From: an uncultured bacterium
GTDB taxonomy: Bacteria > Verrucomicrobiota > Lentisphaeria > Victivallales > UBA1829
Direction: 5' to 3'
DNA length: 64,000 nt
Assembly (NCBI GenBank): GCA_902780135.1
Contig: CACZEK010000010.1
Coordinates: 120,054 to 184,053 of the forward strand
A program made the translations under genes and the position numbers. Positions 19,324 to 26,603 of this stretch are shown here, one piece after another; the stretch's first letter is position 1, and each line of letters opens with the position of its first letter. A model generated the notes under the pieces. It had not been told where the DNA came from. It worked only from the letters and a program-made list of their open reading frames with translations, and made no database searches.

Positions 19324-19344
19324 CAGAGGGCAGGGCGCGGAGAT

Positions 19345-21711
19345 TTATTTCTTCTCCGGCGGGGTGAGGATGGCGGCGTGGTAGACGGAGCCGATGCCGC
19401 CGCGTTCGCCCGCGGGCTGGTGCCGGATCACGATGTGGTCCTTGCCCTTCGTGACGGATTCCGGGATCTCGTATTCGACCTCGAAGAACTCGTTCGGGTG
19501 CGCGGCGGAGAGCTTCTGCACGCCGATCTGCACGCCGTCGGCGAGGATCGCGGTCTCGGTCCAGTTGTCGCCGCCCCAGTAGGTGCAGGCGAGGATGTTC
19601 TTCTTGTCCGGGCTGACCTTCATGCGGAATTCCAGCCAGCCGCCCGGATGCGCGCCGCGGTAGCCGCGTCCGTTGAACCGCCCGGAATGGGAGCGTTCCG
19701 ACTTCACGGCGTGGTCGGTCTCGGGCTGCTGTTCGCCGAAGTTCATCTCGTCGACGGTGCGCGCGGAGCGTTCGCGCTGGCGTTCCGCCTCCGCCTCGAT
19801 CCGCGCCTTTTCCGCCGCCCACTGCGCCTCGTTCATGTTCTTCCAGTAGACGTTGTAGTGCCGGTACGGCATCTGGTTGAACGGGCGGATGAGGACGGAG
19901 GAGCCGTCGGTCGCGGGCAGGTTGTACGCGCGGTCGGACCCGGCGACGGGTTTCGCGGCGGCGACGAGCTGCGCGGCGTTGTCGCCGAGGAGGATGGGCA
20001 CGGGCATGCAGGCGGCGTTCTGGAGGTCGAGCTGGTCGCGCAGATAGATGCGCTTCTGATAGTCCTCGACTTCGCCGAGGTCGCCCGCGAGGAGCGTCGG
20101 ACCGTAGAAGAACGCGTTCTGCTCGGTGTGGCCGCCGTGGAGGTGTTCCGTGCGGAGCGACATCGGGATGTCGATCTCGAGCTTGTCGCCCGCCTTCCAG
20201 TCGGCGTTCAGGACGGCGTTTTCACCGGGTTTCCCGGTCGCGATCTCCTTGCCGTTGAGCGAGAAGGAGACGGGCTTGTCCGCCCAGCCGGGACAGCGCA
20301 CGTTCAGCGCGAGCTTCCTGTCAGGCGCCTTGTCGAACGTGAGCGTGACCTTGCCGTTCTTCGGGTACTCGGTGTCCATGGTGAGCTCGAGGCCGCGTTC
20401 CGCCCACTTCAGCTTCGATGCGATGAAGAGCGTGACATAGAGGTTGTCGTCGTCGTGGAAATAGATCGCGTCGTTGTATTTCGTGTGGTTCTCGATGCCC
20501 GTGCCGAAGCAGCACCAGAACGACTGGTCCGGCGAACTGTACACGCGGAACTGGCCGGGCTTCAGCGAGACGAAGTAGGTGAACATGGAGCGTTCCGGGT
20601 CCTGCGACGGCAGGATCTGGTTCAGCAGCGCGCGTTCGCGGTAGTCGCCGTAGAGGGTGTTTTCCGGCTCGCGGCACTGGAGCAGCGAGGCGAGGCGGAT
20701 CATGTTGTAGACGTTGCAGCACTCGACGGACGCCGGGGAGAGGTGCCGGTCGGCTTCCTCCGGACGGTAGAAATGCTCGCGGTCGCTGTTGCCGCCGGTG
20801 ACGTAGGTGTGGTTCTTCACGACGATGTCGAAGAAGTTCTTGCTGACCTTGCGCGCGAACTCGTCGCCGGTGACCTCGTAGTTGACCGCCTCGGCGATGA
20901 CCTTCGGCACCTGCGTGTTCGCGTGCTTGCCCGCGAGGTTGTCCTTCCCTTCCGCGAGGTCGTCGACGAGCCAGTGGTGGCGGAACCTCTGGGCGAGCGC
21001 CTTGTGCGTCTCGTCCTTCGTCTCCGCGTAGAGCTTCCAGAAGACCTCGCCGATGCCGCCGAACTCCATGTCGAGCATGCGCTGGCACTTCTTCTCGTCC
21101 AACCCCTTCGTGAGGCCGTCCACCCAGCGCGCGAAGTTCACCAGCACGTCCTTCGCCTGTTCGTTCCCGCCGATCTTCCACGCGTCATAAAGCCCCTCGG
21201 CGATCTTGTGCTGCGTGTACCACGGCGCCCACGTGTGGTTGATGGTCTCCACGTCGCCGTCCTTCAGCACCTCAAGCGCGCGGCGGGCGTTCCGCGACAT
21301 GCAGCCGATGTAGCCCGAGTCGCCGTACAGCTTCTGGCAGCGCGCCATCTCGCCGATGATGTAGTCCACGCGCTCCTTGAACCGCGCGTCCCCGGTGGTG
21401 GCGTATTCCAGCGAAAGCGCGGTCAGGTAATGCCCCAGCGTGTGCCCGGAGAGGTCGCTGCTCTCCCAGCCGCCGTAGACCGGCGCTTTCGGCTTCTCGC
21501 CGCAGTATTCGTACATGCGCGCCATCAGACGGTCCGGGCTGAGCGACAGCAGGAAATCCGCGTTGCGCTTCTTGTTCGCGAGGAACGGGCTGTCGAGGAG
21601 CTCGACCTCGTTGAGGGCGAACGGGACGGCGCGGCCTGCGCCGAACGAGAACGGGATGGCGGATACGAGCGCGGTCGAGATGCAGAGGCAGTGTTTCAGA
21701 GCGGTTGTCAT
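19345..21711 (-). CDS. exported GH127 (DUF1680) beta-L-arabinofuranosidase-like protein
   Basis: Glycoside hydrolase family 127 protein (788 aa) with a signal peptide (1 to about 24). The zinc/cysteine nucleophile site of the family is present: SVECCNVYNM near residue 329 and FWCCFGTGIENH near 399. Early family motifs GHTLGHYLTALS and WAPWYTQHKIAEGL are intact. The C-terminal 150 residues are the usual beta-sandwich part, here with an Arg/Glu-rich linker near 690. Known members release beta-L-arabinofuranose; the exact linkage here is unknown. It has its own promoter and shares a bidirectional terminator with dus. Confidence 0.92.
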   Translation of the reverse strand: MTTALKHCLCISTALVSAIPFSFGAGRAVPFALNEVELLDSPFLANKKRNADFLLSLSPDRLMARMYEYCGEKPKAPVYGGWESSDLSGHTLGHYLTALSLEYATTGDARFKERVDYIIGEMARCQKLYGDSGYIGCMSRNARRALEVLKDGDVETINHTWAPWYTQHKIAEGLYDAWKIGGNEQAKDVLVNFARWVDGLTKGLDEKKCQRMLDMEFGGIGEVFWKLYAETKDETHKALAQRFRHHWLVDDLAEGKDNLAGKHANTQVPKVIAEAVNYEVTGDEFARKVSKNFFDIVVKNHTYVTGGNSDREHFYRPEEADRHLSPASVECCNVYNMIRLASLLQCREPENTLYGDYRERALLNQILPSQDPERSMFTYFVSLKPGQFRVYSSPDQSFWCCFGTGIENHTKYNDAIYFHDDDNLYVTLFIASKLKWAERGLELTMDTEYPKNGKVTLTFDKAPDRKLALNVRCPGWADKPVSFSLNGKEIATGKPGENAVLNADWKAGDKLEIDIPMSLRTEHLHGGHTEQNAFFYGPTLLAGDLGEVEDYQKRIYLRDQLDLQNAACMPVPILLGDNAAQLVAAAKPVAGSDRAYNLPATDGSSVLIRPFNQMPYRHYNVYWKNMNEAQWAAEKARIEAEAERQRERSARTVDEMNFGEQQPETDHAVKSERSHSGRFNGRGYRGAHPGGWLEFRMKVSPDKKNILACTYWGGDNWTETAILADGVQIGVQKLSAAHPNEFFEVEYEIPESVTKGKDHIVIRHQPAGERGGIGSVYHAAILTPPEKK

Positions 21712-21820
21712 GTCGGGGGTCCTGTGTTTTTTTACGGTGGAACGTTTCGGGCGGCGGCAAAGTCCCGCCGTCCGGTCAGAACGATACGGTTTAAGGTGGA
21801 TAAAATATTAATTTCGAAAC

Positions 21821-21849
21821 AATATAATCCTGAAACAATGAAAAAGCAA
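21821..21849 (-). promoter_or_regulatory. promoter of the GH127 gene
   Basis: Read on the minus strand: TTGCTT (21849-21844), 17 bp, TATATT (21826-21821). The leader to the ATG at 21711 is about 100 nt. Confidence 0.7.
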
Positions 21850-21949
21850 GCCGTTTCTTATAAAAAAAAGGAAAAAACGGCGGAAAAATGGCGTGCGTTC
21901 GGTTCCGCACGGTTTTCAGGATAATGCCGTCTTGTTTCTTTTTTTTGAG

Positions 21950-21977
21950 TTGACTTTTCCGAAAAACGTTGTAATTT
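21950..21977 (+). promoter_or_regulatory. promoter of the 39-residue ORF
   Basis: TTGACT at 21950-21955, 16 bp, TAATTT at 21972-21977, followed after about 45 nt by a good ribosome binding site and ATG. Confidence 0.65.
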
Positions 21978-22021
21978 ATAGGGAATGAACCGCAGAACAA
22001 AAATGAATACAGGAGTATAAT

Positions 22022-22141
22022 ATGTTGGACGATAAAGAATCACAGGAAGCGCTTCAGGAAGCGGAAGAGCTCAAGAAGCCTGGCGTCGGCAAGGTGTTTA
22101 AAACCGTCGATGAACTCCGCGAGGATCTGCTCTCCGACTGA
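22022..22141 (+). CDS. 39-residue protein, resembles an antitoxin C-terminus
   Basis: A short acidic protein beginning MLDDKESQEALQEAEELKK and ending FKTVDELREDLLSD. ACAGGAG sits 7 nt before the ATG and a good promoter lies upstream, so it is probably expressed. The ending, an F-x-T/S-V-D-E-L-x-x-D-L pattern, is like the tail of RelB/Phd-type antitoxins, which wraps the toxin, but the DNA-binding half is missing and no toxin follows. It could be a decayed antitoxin or a small regulator. Family assignment is a guess. Confidence 0.55.
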   Translation: MLDDKESQEALQEAEELKKPGVGKVFKTVDELREDLLSD

Positions 22142-22147
22142 TTTCGC

Positions 22148-22193
22148 GCCTCACTCGGCGGACGTTGACTTTCCCGGAAAGAGATTGTGAGGC
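22148..22193. repeat. nested inverted repeat
   Basis: Outer arms GCCTCAC (22148-22154) and GTGAGGC (22187-22193) enclose an inner near-perfect hairpin CTTTCC/GGAAAG (22069-type arms at 22169-22174 and 22176-22181). It starts 6 nt after the stop of the 39-residue ORF. There is no T-run, so it is not a standard terminator. Confidence 0.6.
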
Positions 22194-22253
22194 TTCGGAG
22201 GAGGGCTGGGTTCAATCCTGTTTTTCGTGCTCTCGTCCCGGAGGTCGTGATGT

Positions 22254-22277
22254 CATGGTTCAGGTCGTTTCCGGTTG
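22254..22277 (-). repeat. 24-bp copy of the 23459-23482 leader repeat
   Basis: Identical over 24 bp to 23459-23482, which holds the start codon and leader of the 23461 gene. Here the copy lies just beyond the stop of the 22299-22760 gene and its ATG opens only a 14-codon frame. It looks like the remains of a third tandem copy. Confidence 0.8.
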
Positions 22278-22298
22278 ATTGATTTATTCGGCGGGGAG

Positions 22299-22760
22299 TT
22301 ATTCCCACAGGGACGGAGTGCGCCATGCCTGCGGCGGGTCGTTGATCGCATCCGGGGTGAAGAATCCGACGGTAAGGCCGCGGCTTTCCGAATCGTGGTC
22401 GAACTCCAGGATATACACCTGGTTCGTCCGTACGCTGCGGTTCGGACGTTCCAGGTGGATGACGTCCGCCGTGATCGCCTCGTAACGCGACGGGTCCGTT
22501 ACATCGATTTTGAATCGGGCGGAATCATCCTTCGGGAGGCATTTTACGGGGCAGGCTTCGAGCCCGTTCCGTTCGAGCATCTCCGGAATGACGTTTTCGC
22601 GGATCTTTTCCTCGCGTGCCGCCATCGTGCCGCGCCAATCCGTCATCGCGTCGAACACCATGCAGAGGAAACCGCACCCGAGATTGATCGCGATGAGAAT
22701 CAGGAACAATGCGCCGGTCCCGATGTGTTTTGCCACGATCCAAATAATACTCTGTTTCAT
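22299..22760 (-). CDS. unrecognised membrane protein, pair 1 small member (153 aa)
   Basis: One transmembrane helix (about 12-38) and a domain of about 110 residues. The domain carries NGLEACPVK, a basic-acidic strand FKIDVTD, ITADVIHLER and the strand VYILEFDHD, and ends in QAWRTPSLWE. The same elements occur in the three other proteins at 22757, 24442 and 24942, so all four are one family. It overlaps its larger partner upstream by ATGA (22757-22760). Function unknown; the anchored domain may face the periplasm. Confidence 0.78.
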   Translation of the reverse strand: MKQSIIWIVAKHIGTGALFLILIAINLGCGFLCMVFDAMTDWRGTMAAREEKIRENVIPEMLERNGLEACPVKCLPKDDSARFKIDVTDPSRYEAITADVIHLERPNRSVRTNQVYILEFDHDSESRGLTVGFFTPDAINDPPQAWRTPSLWE

Positions 22761-23461
22761 TCCTGCGCCTCCTCTTTCGCGTCGGGGTCGACCGTGGGCG
22801 TGAAGTCGTCCGTGTTCCATTCGATGCGCCCGTCGTAGCCGCGCACGGGGTCCGGGATTACGATGATCACGAAGCCGGAGTCGTTGTGAAAATCGAATGC
22901 AGTCCGCCAGTCCTCCGCGGTCTTCAGGTCGCCGAACGGCTGGTCGAACTCCAGCACGAAGGGGCACTGCGGCAGGCCGGGCGTTTCGCGCTTGATGCGG
23001 GCGACGTCCTCCGCGATCTCGAAATACCGTTTCCCGTCGGCGGTCACGACCTTGACCCGGATCGTTCCGGCGGGATTCCACCCCGCGTTGCAGACGCGCC
23101 GTTCCCCGATGAACCATCCGGGGCGGGTGTATTTCACGTCGAAGTCTTTCAGTCCGAATTTCTGCGTCAGGGCGGGCTTGAGCGCGTCGCGCACGGGCTG
23201 TTCGAAGGGCGCCGCCGTTGCCGGGCTGACCGCGCCGTTCGTGTCCGTGTGGATCTCGAGCCAGTAGCACAGGAAGTGGAGCGCGACGGCGCCGAAACAG
23301 TACGCGGGAAAGACGCACAGCAGGAGAAAGCAGATCAGCTTGACCGACGGGCGTTTCCGCTTCTTTCGCGTCGGGGAGGTCTGCTCCGCGGGCGGGGCGG
23401 TCTGCTCCGCGGACAGAGAAGCGGGGTCTGCGAGCGATGCCTGGTTCGGTTCGTTCGGCAT
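22757..23461 (-). CDS. unrecognised membrane protein, pair 1 large member (234 aa)
   Basis: Polar head of about 40 residues rich in Glu, Ala and Pro ending in a basic patch (RKKRKRPSVK), one hydrophobic segment (about 42-68) and a domain with FGLKDFDVKYTRPGW, a second strand IRVKVVTADGKRYFEIAEDV, then CPFVLEFDQP and VIIVIPDPVRGYDGR. The end is acidic (DDFTPTVDPDAKEE). The large member of pair 2 shares YTRP, FEIAEDVARIKRE, LPxCP[FY]VLEFD and RGYDGR almost word for word. Strong promoter at 23507-23535. Function unknown. Confidence 0.78.
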   Translation of the reverse strand: MPNEPNQASLADPASLSAEQTAPPAEQTSPTRKKRKRPSVKLICFLLLCVFPAYCFGAVALHFLCYWLEIHTDTNGAVSPATAAPFEQPVRDALKPALTQKFGLKDFDVKYTRPGWFIGERRVCNAGWNPAGTIRVKVVTADGKRYFEIAEDVARIKRETPGLPQCPFVLEFDQPFGDLKTAEDWRTAFDFHNDSGFVIIVIPDPVRGYDGRIEWNTDDFTPTVDPDAKEEAQE

Positions 23462-23482
23462 GGTTCAGGTCGTTTCCGGTTG
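23459..23482 (-). repeat. 24-bp leader repeat with start codon
   Basis: Contains the ATG and the GGAAACGACC leader of the 23461 gene. It recurs perfectly at 22254-22277 and in diverged form before the 25700 gene. Confidence 0.8.
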
Positions 23483-23506
23483 TATTGGAGTGTGCTGTTT
23501 TGTTGT

Positions 23507-23535
23507 AATATAATCCCGTGCGGCCGGAATGTCAA
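23507..23535 (-). promoter_or_regulatory. consensus promoter of membrane-protein pair 1
   Basis: Minus strand: TTGACA (23535-23530), 17 bp, TATATT (23512-23507). This is one of the two best -35 matches in the window. Confidence 0.82.
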
Positions 23536-23617
23536 GAGATAAATACTTGAATATCTTTTTTGTGAAGATTTGGGAAAAATGTATTGTTTTGCGTTTTCAG
23601 TTCCGTTCGGTTCAAGG

Positions 23618-24040
23618 TCAGGCGCGGCTGTCCTGAATGCCGCGATATTCCGCCGGTGTCAGGATCGGCAGATAGTCCGCGGAAAAGTGCGCGCGGTCCC
23701 GCGTGACGATGCAGTCGGCTTTCGCCTGAAGCGCGGAAAAGAGCTGAATGGCGTCCTCGAAATCCTTCTGCGGAAAATCGACGGCCATTCTGAGGATGGA
23801 CGTGTCAAGCGGCACGACAGTGAAGATGTTCAGGATGTGCCGGATGCACTCCAGCGCGGAAACCGCAGGAAGGCGTTTCCGCATGATGTAATGAACGTTG
23901 TTCAGGCTGATGGCGGAGACCAGCCCCAGCGCTTTTCCGGTTTCGCAGTCGTTCCAGATGCGGACGGCGTCCGGGAGAAACTCTTCCCGGTGCATGGTCA
24001 CGTCCAGCAGGATGTTGGTGTCGAGGAAGACCCGCTTCAT
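23618..24040 (-). CDS. vapC: PIN-domain ribonuclease toxin (VapC type)
   Basis: A 140-residue PIN-domain protein. It opens with FLDTNILLDV (D7 is the first metal ligand) and has the later acidic pair in DFEDAIQL (D93/D96) and VTRDRAHF (D115). VapC toxins cleave specific RNAs, often tRNA or the rRNA sarcin-ricin loop. It overlaps the antitoxin gene by ATGA at 24037-24040. The length is normal and all acidic residues are present, so it should be active. Confidence 0.88.
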   Translation of the reverse strand: MKRVFLDTNILLDVTMHREEFLPDAVRIWNDCETGKALGLVSAISLNNVHYIMRKRLPAVSALECIRHILNIFTVVPLDTSILRMAVDFPQKDFEDAIQLFSALQAKADCIVTRDRAHFSADYLPILTPAEYRGIQDSRA

Positions 24041-24300
24041 TTTGCACCGTACCGTTCCGCGATGATGTCGGCGAGCTCGTCGCGGTAATCCCAGTCGGCG
24101 GGGACGGGCTTGACCTTCTGTCCGATCTCCAGGACGCGCTGCGTGAGCGGCGCGAGCGGTTCTTCCGGCGTTTCGTCCTCGCGGATGGATGCGATGTAGT
24201 GCGCGACCATGGCGGAAATGCTGGTCTTGCGGAGCTTGGAGATCCTGCGCGCCTTTGCGAGGACTTTGGAATCGATGCTGAGCGTCAGTTTTGTGGTCAT
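24037..24300 (-). CDS. antitoxin of the VapC-type toxin, DUF6364-like
   Basis: An 87-residue protein that opens with TTKLTLSIDSKVLAKARRIS, the ribbon-helix-helix-like start seen in DUF6364 proteins that pair with PIN toxins, then SISAMVAHYIAS. The C-terminal half (PLAPLTQRV to IIAERYGAK) would bind the toxin. AAAGGAGAC at 24306-24314 supports the start, and a promoter with TATAGT lies just upstream. It should bind its own promoter. Confidence 0.85.
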   Translation of the reverse strand: MTTKLTLSIDSKVLAKARRISKLRKTSISAMVAHYIASIREDETPEEPLAPLTQRVLEIGQKVKPVPADWDYRDELADIIAERYGAK

Positions 24301-24331
24301 GATCCGTCTCCTTTGCGTTTCTTATGATGAT

Positions 24332-24359
24332 ACTATACGTGCGAAAATGGAAAATTCAA
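24332..24359 (-). promoter_or_regulatory. promoter of the toxin-antitoxin operon
   Basis: Minus strand: TTGAAT (24359-24354), 16 bp, TATAGT (24337-24332), some 30 nt before the antitoxin start. Confidence 0.75.
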
Positions 24360-24369
24360 GCGAAAGAAT

Positions 24370-24407
24370 AAAGAAATACGTATTTCTTTTTAAGAAATCA
24401 TACGTAT
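24370..24407. repeat. perfect 20-bp palindrome plus a second ATACGTAT core
   Basis: AAAGAAATACGTATTTCTTT at 24370-24389 is a perfect palindrome. Its core ATACGTAT recurs at 24400-24407, 24 bp centre to centre. It lies upstream of the antitoxin promoter and just after the stop of the 24442 gene, so it may be an operator or the hairpin that ends the upstream operon. Confidence 0.85.
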
Positions 24408-24441
24408 TAAGAAAGAACGCTCTGTTCCGGAGGATGCGGCT

Positions 24442-24945
24442 TTACTGAACGGACGGTATCCAGAATCTGTCGGTGCGCCACTGGTCGAACATGCTGGAGG
24501 AAGTGCCTGCGCCGGTGAAGAGGAAGACGGAGATGCCGTGTCCCGGCTTGCCGTGGTCGAACTCCAGGATGAAGTTGCTGTGCCATTCGCGGTCCTTCCG
24601 CGTTTCCTGTTCCAGCCGGATGACGTCCTCCGTGATCTTAGCGTACCGGTCCGGGGATGCGGCGTCGATCCTGAAATGGGTGCAGCCGAACGCCGCATGT
24701 TTCACGGGGCATTCCTTCAGGCCGTTCTCCTGAACAAGTCGCGGCACGATCCACTCGCGGACATTCTTTTCAGATTCGTATTCCCAATACCGGTATTGTC
24801 TTTGATACGAATTCCAGACGAGGTAGTTGAGCCCGTAAAAGGATATGCCCATACCGAGACACAACAGGTTGAGGACAAGAAGGACTGCAAGGGCGATGTT
24901 CACGCCGCTGCTGTTCAGGAATCCGCCGGGTGCGTTCCGTTTCAT
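24442..24945 (-). CDS. unrecognised membrane protein, pair 2 small member (167 aa)
   Basis: Hydrophobic segment at about 15-42 (with NIALAVLLVLNLLCLGMG), then the family domain: ENGLKECPVKH, FRIDAASPDRYAKITEDVIRL, and NFILEFDHG, ending in FDQWRTDRFWIPSVQ. It matches the 22299 protein in the order and spacing of these blocks, including the Cys-Pro-Val-Lys and LEFDH strings. It overlaps the larger member by ATGA (24942-24945). Last gene of the minus-strand run that begins at 30524. Function unknown. Confidence 0.78.
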   Translation of the reverse strand: MKRNAPGGFLNSSGVNIALAVLLVLNLLCLGMGISFYGLNYLVWNSYQRQYRYWEYESEKNVREWIVPRLVQENGLKECPVKHAAFGCTHFRIDAASPDRYAKITEDVIRLEQETRKDREWHSNFILEFDHGKPGHGISVFLFTGAGTSSSMFDQWRTDRFWIPSVQ

Positions 24946-25700
24946 TTGCGCGCCTCCTCGTCTTCGCCGGGAGTCGGCGTGAAATCGTCGAAATGCCAGT
25001 CCCCGCGTCCGTCGTAGCCGCGTTCCTCGTCCGGGATCACGATCGCCGCGATGACGGCGCGTGCGGCGGGATCACTGAAGTCTTTCGCCCCGTCCGGCGT
25101 GAAATCGTCAAACCATCTTGGATGGTCGAATTCCAGGACGTAGGGACACTTCGGCAGGCCGGGCAGCTCGCGTTTCATGCGGATGATGTCCTGCGCGATC
25201 TCGATCCGGCGTTTGTGGTCCGCGGAAACGATCTTGAAGTGGATCGAGCCGCCCGTATCCTTCAGCATCCCGATGAACCGGCTGATTCCGACCTTTTGCC
25301 TGTATCTGGCGGGCCGGGTGTACATGACCTCGCATTCCTCCAGGGCATACTTCTCCGTCAGAACCGGGCAGACCAGCTCGCGCAACGGCGATTCGTACTG
25401 GGCCGCTTCCTCCGGGGAGACGGGATGGCTCCAGATCACATAAGTAAAGCCAAACCCGCCGAACATGAAAAAGAAGAACGCCGCCGGAAAGACGAGCAGG
25501 GCGGGGAACGCGGCAAGCTTCATCCATGGATGAATGCACAGCCAGCGGTAAATCCATCCGCAGACCGAAAGCGCGAAGACCAGAGGAAACAGGATGATGT
25601 TGAGGGGAAAAAAGATGCCTTTAAGCTGTTTCCGCGTCCATTGAAACACCGGTTCGGGCTGTTTTGGCTGCGGGATGTTTTGAGCGTTGTCCTGCGGCAT
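24942..25700 (-). CDS. unrecognised membrane protein, pair 2 large member (252 aa)
   Basis: Two hydrophobic segments (about 25-55 and 60-90) followed by the shared domain: YALEECEVMYTRPARYR, IHFKIVSADHKRRIEIAQDI, LPKCPYVLEFDHP, then AIVIPDEERGYDGRGDWHFDDF and an acidic end. I start at ATG 25700, which has GGAG about 10 nt upstream; a GTG 24 nt earlier overlaps the ispE stop but covers that site. The leader resembles that of the 23461 gene. Follows ispE by 20 nt. Function unknown. Confidence 0.78.
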   Translation of the reverse strand: MPQDNAQNIPQPKQPEPVFQWTRKQLKGIFFPLNIILFPLVFALSVCGWIYRWLCIHPWMKLAAFPALLVFPAAFFFFMFGGFGFTYVIWSHPVSPEEAAQYESPLRELVCPVLTEKYALEECEVMYTRPARYRQKVGISRFIGMLKDTGGSIHFKIVSADHKRRIEIAQDIIRMKRELPGLPKCPYVLEFDHPRWFDDFTPDGAKDFSDPAARAVIAAIVIPDEERGYDGRGDWHFDDFTPTPGEDEEARK

Positions 25701-25720
25701 GAAGGTCGTTTCTCCGTTTT

Positions 25721-26578
25721 TCACGCGGGGAGGATAAAGCGGACGGAAGGATCAAATTCCGAGGCGGCGCGGTCGCGGGCGGACTTCGCGGCGGCATCGT
25801 CGCGGAACAGCGCGAGGAGGGTCGGGCCGCTGCCGCTGACCATGACGCGGAGCGCGCCGTGTTCGAGCAGGAAACGCCGGAGCAGGACGAGCAGGGGATA
25901 CTTTTCGAAAAGGGCATGTTCGAGGTCGTTCCGCATGAACCGCGCGGCGGACTCGTAATCGCGGCGGCGAAGGGCGTCGATGAGTTCTTTCGTGGCGGGC
26001 GGCGTGGAGATCGCGCGCGCGAGGTCCGTGTGCCTGTACGCCCATGCCGCGCTGACCGGGAACTGAGGCGCGGCGAGCAGGAGCGGGAGGTGTTCCGGGA
26101 GCCCTTCGACGGGCGTGTGGTGTTCGCCCGCGCCGGTCACGTGCGAGGGGCGCGGATTCAGGAAGAACGGGACGTCCGCGCCGAGGGAGAACGCGACGGC
26201 CTCCAGTTGTTCCTGCGAAAGCGCGCGGAAGCGTTCCTGAAGCAATCTCAGCACGGTCGCGCCGTCCGCCGATCCGCCGCCCATCCCGGCGGCAACGGGG
26301 ATGTGTTTCTCCAGATGGATGACCAGCGCGGGGACGTCCATCCCGGCGGCCTTGCAGTACGCATAGACCGCCTTGCCGCAGAGATTCTTCTCGGGTTCGA
26401 ACGGGACGCCCGGCGCGTCGCAGAGGATGGTCACGCCGGAGCCCGCGGGCGCGTCTTCGAGGCGGATCACGTCGGACGGATCGCGGAAGGGATAGAACAG
26501 CGAATCCAGGTCGTGATAGCCGTCGGGCCTGCGGGCGGTGACGGCGAGCGAGAGATTGACTTTGGAGCAGGTCAGCAT
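25721..26578 (-). CDS. ispE: 4-diphosphocytidyl-2-C-methyl-D-erythritol kinase
   Basis: GHMP-family kinase of the MEP pathway of isoprenoid synthesis (285 aa). It phosphorylates CDP-methylerythritol with ATP. Landmarks are KVNLSLAVTARRPDGYHDLDS at the start, the ATP loop PVAAGMGGGSADGA and SLGADVPFFL in the middle, and VMVSGSGPTLLALF near the C-terminus. Length is normal. It sits 25 nt after the oxidoreductase gene and before the pair-2 membrane genes. Confidence 0.95.
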   Translation of the reverse strand: MLTCSKVNLSLAVTARRPDGYHDLDSLFYPFRDPSDVIRLEDAPAGSGVTILCDAPGVPFEPEKNLCGKAVYAYCKAAGMDVPALVIHLEKHIPVAAGMGGGSADGATVLRLLQERFRALSQEQLEAVAFSLGADVPFFLNPRPSHVTGAGEHHTPVEGLPEHLPLLLAAPQFPVSAAWAYRHTDLARAISTPPATKELIDALRRRDYESAARFMRNDLEHALFEKYPLLVLLRRFLLEHGALRVMVSGSGPTLLALFRDDAAAKSARDRAASEFDPSVRFILPA

Positions 26579-26603
26579 CGCGGGGAGGGGAATCCGGCGT
26601 GGA

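Larger units (their letters stand above)
21712..22021. other. intergenic region with divergent promoters
   Basis: This 310-bp A/T-rich stretch holds the minus-strand promoter of the GH127 gene (21821-21849), its leader with a CGGCGG/CCGCCG hairpin, and the plus-strand promoter of the 39-residue ORF (21950-21977). No gene seen. Confidence 0.8.

Noticed and set aside
22205..22220. GGTTCAATCC, like a tRNA T-loop
   Set aside because: No pairing T stem, acceptor stem or anticodon arm can be built around it.
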